Origin: Phycisphaerae bacterium
Lineage (GTDB): Bacteria > Planctomycetota > Phycisphaerae > Sedimentisphaerales > Anaerobacaceae
Length of the DNA stretch: 64,000 bases
NCBI GenBank assembly: GCA_030604525.1
Contig: JAUVVQ010000002.1
Location: 1-64,000, forward strand
Direction: 5' to 3'
Shown here: positions 26,002 to 35,788 of the stretch, piece after piece
Layout: each line of letters starts with the position of its first letter
How positions within the stretch are numbered: the first letter of the stretch is position 1
The notes under the pieces: generated by a model
The model's input: only the letters and a program-made list of their open reading frames with translations
Told to the model about the DNA's origin: nothing
Database searches by the model: none
Translations under genes and position numbers: made by a program

Positions 26002-26766
26002 ATGCCAATTAATCTGAACTTGCCGAAAAAACCAGGCCTTTTTGTAACAGGTATCGCAGATAATGTCGGAAAGACACTCATTGCCGGGGCAATTACTAAA
26101 ATTTTAACTGATGCCGGTTTAAAGGTTGGAGTATTTAAGCCCGTAGCCACCGGCTGCCGGCGAAGCTGGGATGGACATATCGATAAAGACACCGAATTTC
26201 TCGCTTTTTTTGCAAAAACAAATCTTCCTTTAACTACTATTAGTCCTGTCGGTTTCCTTGGTTCCGGCGCACCGCTCGCTGCTGCCGCTTTCGAGAAGAC
26301 GGTGGTGGACTTTCAAAAGATAGCTGATGCTTATAAAAAAATCTGCAGTGAAACCGATATGGTAATAATCGAAGGAATTAGCGGGATTAAAGTCCCGCTA
26401 ACTGCTGAGTTTGACCTGTTGGATTTGGCGGAGGAATTCAAAATGCCTGTTGTTTTAGTTACTCCGCATAAGCAACAGACGATAAACCATACCCTGATGA
26501 CCATAGATTGCATACGTTCACGCAATATGCAAATTGCAGGGGTCGTTGTAAACGGATATAAAGCTACCGAGTCAACGATGCTCGAAGAAACCACCGAGCT
26601 GATAATATCAAAATGCGGCGATGTGAAAGTATTAGCTACCGTTCCTTTCGATAATAGCGTGGATATCGAAGAACCAAATCTGGGTGAATTCATCATAGAG
26701 CCGTTAGCTCAGTGCGACTGGCGTAAAATAGCCGGGGTTAGAAAAATGAACCTCCCCGAATATTAG
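26002..26766 (+). CDS. bioD: ATP-dependent dethiobiotin synthetase
   Basis: This 254-residue P-loop enzyme closes the ureido ring in biotin synthesis. Seen: FVTGIADNVGKTLIAGAI (P-loop; the common form is TGTDTGVGKT), FKPVATGC, and VIIEGISGIKVPL, where most BioD proteins have EGAGG. These changes are mild. No bioA, bioB or bioF lies nearby, so biotin genes are dispersed or this is a BioD-like paralogue. It is followed by nadB on the same strand. Confidence 0.85.
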   Translation: MPINLNLPKKPGLFVTGIADNVGKTLIAGAITKILTDAGLKVGVFKPVATGCRRSWDGHIDKDTEFLAFFAKTNLPLTTISPVGFLGSGAPLAAAAFEKTVVDFQKIADAYKKICSETDMVIIEGISGIKVPLTAEFDLLDLAEEFKMPVVLVTPHKQQTINHTLMTIDCIRSRNMQIAGVVVNGYKATESTMLEETTELIISKCGDVKVLATVPFDNSVDIEEPNLGEFIIEPLAQCDWRKIAGVRKMNLPEY

Positions 26767-26868
26767 ACGCAGAGATTTTTGGAAATAATTTTTGTTTATA
26801 CAGTAAACTTCAGTATCATAAGATTAAGCAGGAAACTTGTATTAAGAACTTTTAAAGGGCCTAAGGAA

Positions 26869-28497
26869 ATGGACAAACGAGACTTTGCTGAGAGACAACG
26901 TTACCTGATAAATATCAACACGATATCAACCCAGCAGCTATTCACCGATACTGTTATCATCGGAGCCGGCATTGCGGGACTCCGCGCCGCCATTGAAGCT
27001 GCCAGCAACCGAAATGTCATTGTTCTTTGCAAGGGCAGCCTCCGGGACAGCAATACCTGGTTAGCACAGGGGGGTATTGCTTCCGTCCTGTGCAAAGAGG
27101 ATTCTTTTGAATCGCACATTGAAGATACCCTCAAAGCCGGTTGCGGAATTTGTGATGAAAAAGTTGTAAGCTTAGTGGTTCAACAAGCCCCCGAACTAAT
27201 TCAGCAGCTCCTCGAATGGGGCATTAATTTTGATATGGAAAGTGGTGATATCGCAACTACCCTGGAGGGCGGGCACTGTCATCCTCGGATTGCTCATGCT
27301 CACGGTGATGAAACCGGCAGAGTCATAGCTCAGGGACTGATAAATAAGGTAAAAGAAAACCCCAAAATCAAGATTTTCCAGAACTTCTATACGCTTGATT
27401 TACTCACCGGCGAAGATGGTTCAGAGTGTCTTGGTATTATCGGTTTTGACAAAAGAGGTTTGCAGATAATATGGGCTGCCAATACCATTCTTGCTGCCGG
27501 CGGGACGGGGCGGTTGTATCGTGAAACCACAAATCCCGAAGTAGCTACTGCCGACGGACTTGCTATGGGCTACCGAGCCGGGGCGGTTTTGGCTGACATG
27601 GAATTTATGCAGTTTCATCCGACGACACTTTATATTGCAGGCGCTTCAAGAGCGCTCATTACAGAAACACTCAGAGGGGAAGGAGCCAAGCTGCTCGATG
27701 ATACAGGATACCAGTTTATGAAAGATTACCACCAAGATGCTGAACTTGCACCCAGAGATATCGTATCGCGGGCTATACTCTCGCAAATGCTGAAAAACAA
27801 AACCACACATGTTTATCTTGATGTCCGGCACTTCGACAAGCAAAAATTTACAAAAAGATTCCCTCACATAGCTGAACTGTGTGAAAGTTTCGATATTGAC
27901 GTAAGCCGGGAGTTGATTCCCGTAAGACCCAGCGCTCACTATATGGTTGGAGGCGTGAAAACCGACCAGTCGGCAAAAACGAACATCGCTAATCTCTACG
28001 CCTGCGGCGAAGTAGCTGCCACCGGCCTGCATGGGGCCAACAGACTCGGAAGTAACTCGCTGATTGAAGGACTCGTCTTCGGAAGGATTGCCGGCAGTCA
28101 AGCTGCAGGAAGCTCAGAAGCCGCTTCTGCGCATATCAGCCACCCCGCAATCGAGTTCCAAATTCCCCAGTCCGACCGGACTCGTCTCGATACAAAAGAT
28201 ATTACAAACTCTCTTAGAGCACTTATGTGGCGAAATGTGGGGATAATCAGAAAAGAAAGGCCGCTTCTCGAAGCTCAGGAAATCATCAATTTCTGGCGAA
28301 GATATGTTATGGATAAGACATTCGACAATCAGCAGGGCTGGGAATGCCAGAATATGCTAACCGTTGCAGGACTAATGGCTTATGCTGCAAAGCAAAGAAA
28401 AGAAAGCAGAGGCGTCCATTTCAGGAGCGATTATCCCGAGACCATCACGAATTTTGAAAAACACATTGAAATATCACGTCCAAAAATGGAAAAATAG
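26869..28497 (+). CDS. nadB: L-aspartate oxidase
   Basis: This 542-residue FAD enzyme oxidises L-aspartate to iminoaspartate in de novo NAD synthesis. I use ATG 26869, preceded by CTAAGGA, rather than a TTG 90 bases upstream. Motifs: VIIGAGIAGLRAAIEA (FAD), SNTWLAQGGIASV, GGHCHPRIAHAHGDETG, MQFHPTTLY, PVRPSAHYMVGGV and GLHGANRLGSNSLIEGLVFG. No nadA or nadC is adjacent; nadE lies about 10 kb away in this window. Confidence 0.95.
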   Translation: MDKRDFAERQRYLININTISTQQLFTDTVIIGAGIAGLRAAIEAASNRNVIVLCKGSLRDSNTWLAQGGIASVLCKEDSFESHIEDTLKAGCGICDEKVVSLVVQQAPELIQQLLEWGINFDMESGDIATTLEGGHCHPRIAHAHGDETGRVIAQGLINKVKENPKIKIFQNFYTLDLLTGEDGSECLGIIGFDKRGLQIIWAANTILAAGGTGRLYRETTNPEVATADGLAMGYRAGAVLADMEFMQFHPTTLYIAGASRALITETLRGEGAKLLDDTGYQFMKDYHQDAELAPRDIVSRAILSQMLKNKTTHVYLDVRHFDKQKFTKRFPHIAELCESFDIDVSRELIPVRPSAHYMVGGVKTDQSAKTNIANLYACGEVAATGLHGANRLGSNSLIEGLVFGRIAGSQAAGSSEAASAHISHPAIEFQIPQSDRTRLDTKDITNSLRALMWRNVGIIRKERPLLEAQEIINFWRRYVMDKTFDNQQGWECQNMLTVAGLMAYAAKQRKESRGVHFRSDYPETITNFEKHIEISRPKMEK

Positions 28498-28515
28498 GCA
28501 GAGCTTTTGTATAAT
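28487..28515 (+). promoter_or_regulatory. Promoter for RNase P RNA
   Basis: A perfect TATAAT at 28510-28515 with a weak -35 (TGGAAA) 17 bp upstream. It overlaps the nadB stop region and lies about 38 bases before P1 of the RNase P RNA. Confidence 0.5.
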
Positions 28516-28552
28516 ATTCAGTAGCTATAAGAAGTTTAATCTCAGTTCTTTT

Positions 28553-29106
28553 AAAAAAGAGTGGGTTGGGCGGTCGCCCCGCACCTATTTTGCGTTTTGA
28601 TTCCCAATCAGCGATGGTTGAGTTTTTTGGTTAAAAGAGGCCGGTATTACAAAAAGGGTATGGAAGCGTAAAATAGGTGCGGGGAGGAAAGTCCGAGCAG
28701 GACAGGGCACGGTGGTGGTTAACAGCCACCCGGGGTGACCCGCGGGAAAGTGCCGCAGAAAACACACAGCCGATGATTCCGATTCGTCGGGATACAGGCA
28801 ATGGTGAAATGGTGCGGTAAGAGCGCACCGCGTTGTCGGTGACGGCAACGGCAGGGCAAACCCCACCGCCTGAAAGACCATATATGCTGTTGCTTTGCCC
28901 GAGCTATAACAGCGGGTAGGTCGCTCCTGTTTATACAGGGAGCCGGCTGGCAACGGTCGGTCAAGATAAATGACCGTCGGCTTGCACTTGAAGATTTATA
29001 CTGCACCTATTTTATTTTTAGCCAGCAATAGTTGTGGGATTCGACAAAAGAAAAGATTTGATGTGCAGGTTTACAAAACTCGGCTTACAGACCCACTCTT
29101 TTTCTT
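28553..29106 (+). ncRNA. rnpB: RNase P RNA (bacterial type A), enlarged
   Basis: The universally conserved GAGGAAAGTCCGAGC starts at 28685 and the matching ACAAAACTCGGCTTACAG lies at 29072-29090. P4 forms between AAG(T)CCGAG (28689-28697, bulged T) and CTCGGCTT (29079-29086). P1 is a 13-bp helix, 28554-28566 with 29091-29103. P2 pairs 28569-28575 with 28972-28978. P3 is very long: 28577-28597 pairs with 28664-28684 (21 bp, two G-U pairs) around a loop of about 66 nt. GGTGCGGTAAGAGCGCACC and the CAAGATAAATGACC block are also conserved. About 92 nt lie between P2 and P4, where a P19 helix occurs in some bacteria. Total about 550 nt, longer than the usual 350-400. Confidence 0.93.
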
Positions 29107-29151
29107 ATTTAGGGAATATTAACGGGGCTTGTTATACGCTCGGCAGATAAT

Positions 29152-29940
29152 TTAGTCTTTGCCGGATTTATAGCCGGTCAACTCCAGGCGTTTCTTTAAA
29201 ACGGAACCCAGCTTCATCTCAAGCGTTAAAATGTCTCTGTCAATTGTCATCCGGATTCTGCCCTTATCAAAACTTATATGCTCAAATTCCAAACCGTTTC
29301 TCTTATCAAGTTTTGCCGCCTCTGCAGGAGAAGCTTTTAATTTTTGTAAAGCGGCATTAAGGCCTTGATTGACAAGCCCCCGGCAGGTTGGGAATAGCTC
29401 GTTGTCAGAGGTAACTTCATCTATATCTTTGTGGAATGTGGTTAGGAAGTGTTTCAATATTGCTATCCGACTTGAATTTTCATTTGCATAGGGTTTATCG
29501 AGCACTTCTTTTTCTAATATAATATCGCTGTAAAATTCAGCTCTTGCCCACGGCTCGGCAAAGAGTGCTTTAGGTCTCTCATCGACGATAAAGAAATACT
29601 TTCGCCTGGCGGCTGCAGCATTTTCATCAAAGGCAACCAGCTTAAGCCATTGAGCATATCCTTTCTTTTTCTTTCCCGCTGATGCAATTACTTTCTGACT
29701 TTGACTTAACAGCTCGTATTTCGGCAAATTGATAACGGAAAGAACATCAGAGGCACTACTGCGTCCGAGTTCCACCTTATTGTAGTTTTCTATAAGCTGC
29801 TCCCTTGAAGGTGCCCCGGAAGGTGTTAGAAATTCTATCGCAGCGCAACCACCCATTAGCCAGTATGAAAAAACTACGGCTGAAAGTAACAAAATTTTAA
29901 ATGACGTAGAAAAGCAGATTTCGATTTTTCGTGATTTCAT
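29152..29940 (-). CDS. Predicted lipoprotein of unknown function
   Basis: This is a 262-residue protein. I start it at ATG 29940, with GGAAAG upstream; a TTG lies 24 bases earlier. A signal segment ends at the lipobox LMGGCAA. The body has REQLIENYNKVELGRSSASDVLSVI, reminiscent of the SmpA/OmlA-like small-lipoprotein motif, followed by an alpha/beta region that I cannot assign. About 50 bases separate it from the RNase P RNA 3' end, on the opposite strand. Envelope location is likely; function unknown. Confidence 0.75.
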   Translation of the reverse strand: MKSRKIEICFSTSFKILLLSAVVFSYWLMGGCAAIEFLTPSGAPSREQLIENYNKVELGRSSASDVLSVINLPKYELLSQSQKVIASAGKKKKGYAQWLKLVAFDENAAAARRKYFFIVDERPKALFAEPWARAEFYSDIILEKEVLDKPYANENSSRIAILKHFLTTFHKDIDEVTSDNELFPTCRGLVNQGLNAALQKLKASPAEAAKLDKRNGLEFEHISFDKGRIRMTIDRDILTLEMKLGSVLKKRLELTGYKSGKD

Positions 29941-29998
29941 CGTTCTTTCCAAATTTAGCTTCAAAAAAGCGCCTTGTTTTTCAATGGGGCATTAAGAT

Positions 29999-31003
29999 TT
30001 ACACCTCTTTATCATCAATCCAGCTCATCATTTTGCGAAGCCTCTTGCCTACACTTTCAAGCTGGGATTTATTGTCCTTTTCGTAAAGCTCATTGAACTT
30101 TTTCAATCCGCCTTGATATTCCTGGACCCATTCTTTGGCAAACTCTCCGGAGGTTATCTCGGATAGTATTTTCTTCATTTCTGCTCTGGTTTGTTCGTTA
30201 ATAATCCTCGGGCCGCGTGTAAGGTCTCCATATTCGGCAGTATTTGAGATGCTGTACCTCATATAGTTTATACCGCCCTGATGGAGTAGGTCAACGATGA
30301 GCTTGACTTCGTGCATACATTCGAAGTAGGCAATCTCCGGCTGGTATCCGGCCTCGACAAGTGTTTCGAAACCCGCTTTGATAAGTGCCGTAAGCCCGCC
30401 GCAGAGAACGCACTGTTCACCGAATAAATCGGTCTCTGTCTCTTCTTTATAGGTGGTCTCGATAATACCAGCACGGCCCCCGCCTATCCCCGTGCCCCAT
30501 GCAAGGGCAATATCTTTGGCATCACCTGTTGCATCCTGCTGAACTGCTACAAGGCAGGGAACGCCTCCGCCTTGCTCAAAGATGCTTCTGACAAGGTGCC
30601 CCGGACCTTTAGGTGCTATCATCACTACGTTAACATCGTCAGGAGGTACGATGTATCGAAAGTGGATGTTAAATCCGTGACAGAAACCAAGCGTCTGAGA
30701 TGCTTTGAGATTACCGGCTATCTGCTCCTTGTAAATGTCTGCCTGCATTTCGTCCGGTACTGTTACAATAATCAAAGTCGCTCCGTCCATAGCAGTCTTT
30801 ATATCCGTAGGCGAGAAGCCATGCTCTATTGCAAGATTGTAATTATCAGTTCCTTCGAGCTCTGCTATCTGCATAGTTATCCCGCTGTCGCGAAGATTCT
30901 GACTTTGGGCATGGCCTTGACTGCCATAACCAATTACACACACTTTCTTGTCCTTCAATGGTTCTAACGGTGCGTTTTTCTCATAATAAATATTAACGGC
31001 CAT
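29999..31003 (-). CDS. ilvC: Ketol-acid reductoisomerase (NADP+), class I
   Basis: This 334-residue enzyme catalyses the second step of valine/isoleucine/leucine synthesis. I start it at the internal ATG 31003, nine bases after AAGGAG. Rossmann motif [13 protein letters not shown], then [33 protein letters not shown] with the metal-binding acidic residues, and [15 protein letters not shown]. It is separated by about 260 bases from ilvN, with a promoter-like site in the gap. Confidence 0.97.
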   Translation of the reverse strand: MAVNIYYEKNAPLEPLKDKKVCVIGYGSQGHAQSQNLRDSGITMQIAELEGTDNYNLAIEHGFSPTDIKTAMDGATLIIVTVPDEMQADIYKEQIAGNLKASQTLGFCHGFNIHFRYIVPPDDVNVVMIAPKGPGHLVRSIFEQGGGVPCLVAVQQDATGDAKDIALAWGTGIGGGRAGIIETTYKEETETDLFGEQCVLCGGLTALIKAGFETLVEAGYQPEIAYFECMHEVKLIVDLLHQGGINYMRYSISNTAEYGDLTRGPRIINEQTRAEMKKILSEITSGEFAKEWVQEYQGGLKKFNELYEKDNKSQLESVGKRLRKMMSWIDDKEV

Positions 31004-31153
31004 ATCTTTATTCTCCTTCATTTATGCTGCAAAATCTAAAATTACGATTATTCCCAAACCCTTCTAAGGTTTAAAGAATTTTATTTTAAAAAAAGCTAAT
31101 ACATTTTCACCCATTATTGAAAAAGGGCTGACTAAAAGCTTAATACCGGTGCA

Positions 31154-31181
31154 ATTATATTAAAACCTCTCAGTTCAGCAA
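31154..31181 (-). promoter_or_regulatory. Possible internal promoter for ilvC
   Basis: Minus strand: TTGCTG, a 16-bp spacer, a perfect TATAAT, in the 240-bp ilvN-ilvC gap. It would let ilvC be expressed apart from ilvBN. Confidence 0.45.
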
Positions 31182-31261
31182 GGAATTTATACAGCTTTAT
31201 GTATGAGTTAATCTCAGAATATTCGTTCCAGATACCTGGGAAGGCCGGAGTGAAATTTCGA

Positions 31262-31744
31262 TTAGCTCTTTGCCTGACGCGGCATCGCAATTGTTCCCGT
31301 TCTGGCAACGTTCTTTACCCCGTAGGGTTTGCAAACGTTGATAAAGGCCTCTATTTTCTCCTCAGGCCCGCTTATCTCTGCCGTTATAAATTTTTGGCCT
31401 ATATCCACGACCTTTCCACGAAACATCTCAATTAGAGACTGAATCTCAGGTCTCTTTGCCGGAGGCGTAGATATCGTTATGAGCATCAGGTCTCTGGCTA
31501 CAACCGGCTGGCCTACGAAGTCCTGGACCTTGACCACAGGAACCACCTTGGCTAATTGTTTTCTAACCTGCTCAACGACTTTGTCATCGCCTATCACGAC
31601 TATTGTCATCCGGCTGAGTTTAATATCTTCGGTTCGTCCTACAACAAGAGAGTCGATATTGAATGCCCTGGCGGCGAACATTCCGGCCACCTGCGCCAGG
31701 ACTCCGGGCTTGTTTTCGACTAAAGCACTGATTATATGTTTCAT
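31262..31744 (-). CDS. ilvN: Acetolactate synthase small (regulatory) subunit
   Basis: This is a 160-residue protein with an N-terminal ACT domain (HIISALVENKPGVLAQVAGMFAARAFNIDSL), typical of valine-sensitive regulatory subunits, followed by the C-terminal ALS-small domain (LMLITISTPPAKRPEIQSLIEMF). I place the start at ATG 31744; a start 30 bases upstream would add ten residues. Eight bases at most separate its alternative start from the ilvB stop, so it is an operon partner. Confidence 0.95.
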   Translation of the reverse strand: MKHIISALVENKPGVLAQVAGMFAARAFNIDSLVVGRTEDIKLSRMTIVVIGDDKVVEQVRKQLAKVVPVVKVQDFVGQPVVARDLMLITISTPPAKRPEIQSLIEMFRGKVVDIGQKFITAEISGPEEKIEAFINVCKPYGVKNVARTGTIAMPRQAKS

Positions 31745-31782
31745 TTTTTTGCCTTTTTTTCCTATAACAATCACAACCTGTT

Positions 31783-33513
31783 TTACGCCATACTTTCCAG
31801 AATATCAAGCCCGCTCATCTCATCCAAGCTCTTACCCGCAGCGACCATTGGCCAGACGTTCTCTTCCTTCTCTACCCTGAAGTCAACCACGCACGGGTTT
31901 TTCTCTGAAAGCATCTGCTCTATTGCCTTCGGAACATCCTTTTTCTTATCAACTGTTATGCCCACCGCTCCAAGCGCCCTGGCAACTTCTGCATAATCGG
32001 GATTGGAAAGGTAACTTTTAGAATACCTCTTATTGTAAAAAAGCTCCTGCCACTGACGAACCATACCCATATAGGAATTATTTAAAATACAAACCTTAAT
32101 CGGCAGCTTGTTCTCAACGGCTGTCCTCAACTCCGTCATTGTCATATTAAAGCTGTGGTCGCCGTCGATATCGATTACCGTGGCATCCGGTTTAGCAACC
32201 TGTGCTCCTATGGCTGCGGGAAGACCGTAACCCATTGTTCCAAGCCCGCCTGAAGTTAATAATCGCCTTGGCTTGCTGAATCTATAAAACTGAGCCGCCC
32301 ACATCTGATTCTGTCCCACTCCTGTTGTAACAATCGCATCCCCGTCAGTCTGGTGATAAATCTCTTCTATTACGTATTGTGGTTTAATCGATGATGTATT
32401 GTTGTCATACCGGAAAGGAAATTTCTTCTTCCAATTTGATATTTTGTTAAACCATTCTTTTCTGGCTATATGTTTGACTTTCTCCGACAAAGCTGGAAGT
32501 ATCTCTTTGGCATCACCAACAACAGGAATATCCACCTGAACATTTTTCGATATGCTTGAGGGGTCTATATCAACGTGAATTATCTTCGCATTCGGAGCGA
32601 ATGATTTTACTTTACCTGTTACCCTGTCGTCAAAACGTGCTCCGACTGCAATCAGCAGGTCACATTCCTGAATAGCGTAATTCGCATAAGCGGAGCCGTG
32701 CATACCGGGCATATCGAGCGATTCTTTCTCGTGCTGGTCGTAAGCTCCCAGAGCCAAAAGTGTCATTGTTACCGGTAAATTGGCTTTTTTCGCAAATGTC
32801 CGCAACTCATCCGCGGCATTGGCGCTTATAACTCCTCCACCGACGTATAACACCGGCCTTTTGGATTTATTGATGGCTGCCGCCGCTTTGGATATCTGTC
32901 TTGAGTGTCCTTTTGTGCGTATCTTATAGCCGGGCAGCTTTATCTTATCTGACTTATCCGGCACGCAGCGGGCAACCTGGACGTCAACCGGCATATCTAC
33001 CAATACCGGGCCGGGACGACCTGTTGACGCAATATGAAATGCCTCGCGTATCGTCCGTGCAAGGTCTTTTACGTCTTTGACTATGCAGTTATATTTCGTA
33101 ACCGGTCTGGTTATGCCGGTGGTATCGGCTTCCTGAAATGCGTCATTACCTATCAACTCCGTTCTGACCTGGCCGGTAAGCGCAACCATCGGTACCGAAT
33201 CCATCATTGCCGTTGCCAATCCTGTAACAAGATTGCATGCACCCGGACCGCTCGTCGCAACCACAACCCCAACCTTACCGCTGGCTCTGGCATAAGCATC
33301 CGCCATATGGCAGCCGCCCTGCTCGTGACGTGGGATAACAAAATTGATTGGTGCATCATACAATCGGTCAAACAATGGAAGAACAACGCCCCCAAGATAA
33401 CCGAACATCGTATCGACACCCTGCTCGATAAGGGTATCGACAATAATTTGTGCGCCTGATTTAATAGAAGATTTGCCGGACGAACCGGCAGAAGTGCCTT
33501 TTTTGGAAGTCAT
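31783..33513 (-). CDS. ilvB: Acetolactate synthase large (catalytic) subunit
   Basis: This 576-residue ThDP/FAD enzyme condenses two pyruvates or pyruvate with 2-oxobutyrate. Motifs: GVDTMFGYLGGVVLPLFD, RHEQGGCHMADAYARASG (cofactor-activating Glu), TSGPGACNLVTGLATAMMDS, and the ThDP-binding GDHSFNMTMTELRTAVENKLP. AGGAAAGG precedes the ATG. It heads the ilvBNC cluster on the minus strand. Confidence 0.97.
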   Translation of the reverse strand: MTSKKGTSAGSSGKSSIKSGAQIIVDTLIEQGVDTMFGYLGGVVLPLFDRLYDAPINFVIPRHEQGGCHMADAYARASGKVGVVVATSGPGACNLVTGLATAMMDSVPMVALTGQVRTELIGNDAFQEADTTGITRPVTKYNCIVKDVKDLARTIREAFHIASTGRPGPVLVDMPVDVQVARCVPDKSDKIKLPGYKIRTKGHSRQISKAAAAINKSKRPVLYVGGGVISANAADELRTFAKKANLPVTMTLLALGAYDQHEKESLDMPGMHGSAYANYAIQECDLLIAVGARFDDRVTGKVKSFAPNAKIIHVDIDPSSISKNVQVDIPVVGDAKEILPALSEKVKHIARKEWFNKISNWKKKFPFRYDNNTSSIKPQYVIEEIYHQTDGDAIVTTGVGQNQMWAAQFYRFSKPRRLLTSGGLGTMGYGLPAAIGAQVAKPDATVIDIDGDHSFNMTMTELRTAVENKLPIKVCILNNSYMGMVRQWQELFYNKRYSKSYLSNPDYAEVARALGAVGITVDKKKDVPKAIEQMLSEKNPCVVDFRVEKEENVWPMVAAGKSLDEMSGLDILESMA

Positions 33514-33856
33514 CTTTAAAACCTTTCCTGATAAACATATTGTTATTCCGGTTAATTACAGTTTTACGACCTGATTTAGCTTGCCAACTGCTTTTAAGCC
33601 CAAAAACAGCCGCCGAAAGCTAAAGGTACGGCCTTACCATAATCCCATAACCATCTCAAAACTGAGATGTCTCAAGATTGTATCTGTGCTGCGTCCACAC
33701 AAATACATACAAATTCTACAAAACCAATATCTCCCTGTCAAACATTTTCGAGAAATTATCCGGGATGTCCAGGGAATATCGTATCCTTTTCTTCAGTATT
33801 ACCGGAAGGATTTACTCATAATTCCGATAATATAGGTGTTTTTACGGAATCAATCG
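33514..33856. other. Spacer upstream of ilvB
   Basis: No gene is seen. On the minus strand there is a small hairpin CATCTCA/TGAGATG and a GCCG...CGGC stem followed by TGTTTTT about 100 bases before ilvB. They could form an attenuator, but no leader peptide rich in branched-chain codons and no T-box sequence was recognised. Confidence 0.4.
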
Positions 33857-34867
33857 CTATTTACTTGTGGTTTCAAAATCTTTGAGCCAGGCATCGAGTA
33901 AATTCAACTCTTCCGCCTGGATTAAAGAGAGCTGGACTAATTTCTCATAGCACAGCCGCAGATTATCTCCGATTTTGCCAACGCCGGCTTCCAGTTTCAG
34001 CTCATCGATTTTTTCACAAATCTCACAGTTATGAAGATAGCCCGGAATCTCATCACTGAAATCTTTCAGTAAATTATGTTCATTGCGCCTTTGTTTAACC
34101 GTTGGACTTGTATATAGAATTGACCAACCATTGATATGTGCGATTCTCCGGGCAACAAAGCTGCGCCAGATATCCGTCATCCTGAAGGAACAATATGCCG
34201 GCAAATACAGCAACTGGAATGCCTCTTTCCACCAGGCGGTATTCTGACTGTTAAACGGACATAGCGTCCCCTTGCCGACTGCAATCTGCACATCTGGTTT
34301 AAATGTTTGCGGTAAAGGTGAAGTCAGACGATATACCGCATCGAGGTCCGGGTTATCATCGGCCAATCCCTGCTGAATGGGGCAATCTGCCTGCCTGATG
34401 GAAAGAGACTCCAAAGGCGGCGTCTTATCCCGCAGATGTTCGAGCGGAAAGCCCCTCGGCCAGATGTTCTCATCCGTAAAATAGCGGTATATATTGACCC
34501 AGCCGGCATTATCGATAACCGCAACTTTCTGCCTTCGGCTGCGCTGCCCCCAGAACTGCTCTGACGGTATATTATCATCGTCGGTCTCAAGTATTATCTT
34601 AGCTCCGCTTCTCATCGCAAGAAGATAACCGATATTTTTACGGGCATAATGCCTCGTTGGACACTTCCTGGCAAACTCCAAACCAGTCTCAAGCTGCTCA
34701 TCCAAACCGTAGAAATCACAACCCTCGATATGGAAATCGGCGGGACTGCCCTGGTCGCCGATTACGATGAAATGAAAATTATTCTCAAGAGCGCCGTTGG
34801 CCAATGTCTTGAGAGCTTCGGTCTCTGATGCGATTGACGTCACCACGATAGCGGTTTGCGCTTCCAT
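33857..34867 (-). CDS. DUF288/STELLO-like glycosyltransferase family protein
   Basis: This is a 336-residue protein without signal peptide. The N-terminal half is GT-A-like: TAIVVTSIASETEALKTL, HFIVIGDQGSP, then ARKNIGYLLAMRSGAKIILETDDDN, where a DDD replaces the DXD nucleotide-sugar/metal motif. This RKNIGYL..A...GA..I.ETDDDN block matches the DUF288/STELLO and reversibly glycosylated-protein type as I remember it. The C-terminal half has conserved Trp/Cys positions (CPFNSQNTAWW). It lies 21 bases after the family 2 glycosyltransferase gene, so both may act on one glycan. Acceptor unknown. Confidence 0.7.
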   Translation of the reverse strand: MEAQTAIVVTSIASETEALKTLANGALENNFHFIVIGDQGSPADFHIEGCDFYGLDEQLETGLEFARKCPTRHYARKNIGYLLAMRSGAKIILETDDDNIPSEQFWGQRSRRQKVAVIDNAGWVNIYRYFTDENIWPRGFPLEHLRDKTPPLESLSIRQADCPIQQGLADDNPDLDAVYRLTSPLPQTFKPDVQIAVGKGTLCPFNSQNTAWWKEAFQLLYLPAYCSFRMTDIWRSFVARRIAHINGWSILYTSPTVKQRRNEHNLLKDFSDEIPGYLHNCEICEKIDELKLEAGVGKIGDNLRLCYEKLVQLSLIQAEELNLLDAWLKDFETTSK

Positions 34868-34888
34868 AAATCAAACCTTTCCTCGAAC

Positions 34889-35647
34889 TCAGAGTTTACC
34901 TGAAAGGCGTTTTTTGAATAACCGAAATAAATTAACAAATGAATCTGCAATCACGCCCAGATTCACATTCTTACTGGGTACCTTGTAGTGTATCGGCACT
35001 TCGGCTATCCGCAGATTACGACAATAGGTCTTAATCTCTGTCTGGAAAAAATGGCCTTTGGATTGAATCCCCTTATCCAATACCATTTGCAGTGCATCTT
35101 TCGTAAACAGCTCAAATCCGCTGGTCATATCCTGAAGATTTGTGCCAAGCAGAATATTGCTCACAATACTTCCGAAGCGACTTAAAAGATAACGGCTGAT
35201 TGGCCCCGACTCAAAATCTCCACCTTTGCAGAACCGGCTGCCGAATACACAATCATATCCCTGTGAGAGCTTCTCGAAAAACTGCGGAATCTCCACCGGC
35301 TGATGACTGAATCCCGCATCTATCTCAAGTATCAACTCACAATCAGCTTTCAATGCCTCGCGGTAGCCCCGAACATAAGCGTCAACTACGCATTTATTCC
35401 CAGGCGCCCATATTACTTCCAACTCCGCAATGCTACCTGCCTGTTCCTTTAGCAAATCTATTGTTCCATCGGTGCAGCTCTTATCTAAAACCGCAAAGAA
35501 CCTGACCGACCTGAAACCCCTGCATTGCTCCAGAACCGCATTTACAAAATCAACCACTGTCGATTTCTCATTTGCCATCGGACAAACTATTCCAAGGGCC
35601 TTCTCGGCTAATTCCCTCTTGACGCCTTCTGTTTCAATATCGCTCAT
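34889..35647 (-). CDS. Family 2 glycosyltransferase, dolichyl-phosphate mannose synthase-like
   Basis: This is a 252-residue inverting GT-A enzyme. It has GIVCPMANEKSTVVDFVNAVL, FAVLDKSCTDGTIDLL, KADCELILEIDAGFSHQPVEIP in the DXD region and GSRFCKGG. These fit the DPM1/GtrB subgroup, which transfers sugars to polyprenyl phosphate. No C-terminal membrane helices are present. It is upstream of the DUF288-like gene on the same strand. Confidence 0.85.
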   Translation of the reverse strand: MSDIETEGVKRELAEKALGIVCPMANEKSTVVDFVNAVLEQCRGFRSVRFFAVLDKSCTDGTIDLLKEQAGSIAELEVIWAPGNKCVVDAYVRGYREALKADCELILEIDAGFSHQPVEIPQFFEKLSQGYDCVFGSRFCKGGDFESGPISRYLLSRFGSIVSNILLGTNLQDMTSGFELFTKDALQMVLDKGIQSKGHFFQTEIKTYCRNLRIAEVPIHYKVPSKNVNLGVIADSFVNLFRLFKKRLSGKL

Positions 35648-35788
35648 TGCTTCTTTTATCTTTCCCTTAAGAAACGCTGTATCTCTATATCCGTTTAACG
35701 TTGGTAATCAGTGTATATAAAAACAAATATCGGAGCAATTAAAAACACATCTATACATTGAAGAGAGGATTTGATTCCGTCTATGGAT

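Noticed and set aside
28585-29006. Several minus-strand frames of 65-122 codons
   Set aside because: They lie antisense to the RNase P RNA, whose conserved blocks and helices explain the sequence.
28670-29013. Reading AAAATAGGTGC/GCACCTATTTT as P1 of RNase P RNA
   Set aside because: P3 must directly precede GAGGAAAGTCC, and a 13-bp P1 plus the conserved ACAAAACTCGGCTTA block lie further out, so the gene runs to about 29106.
33514-33856. T-box or leader-peptide attenuator before ilvB
   Set aside because: No T-box sequence and no short frame rich in Leu/Val/Ile codons ahead of the weak hairpins.
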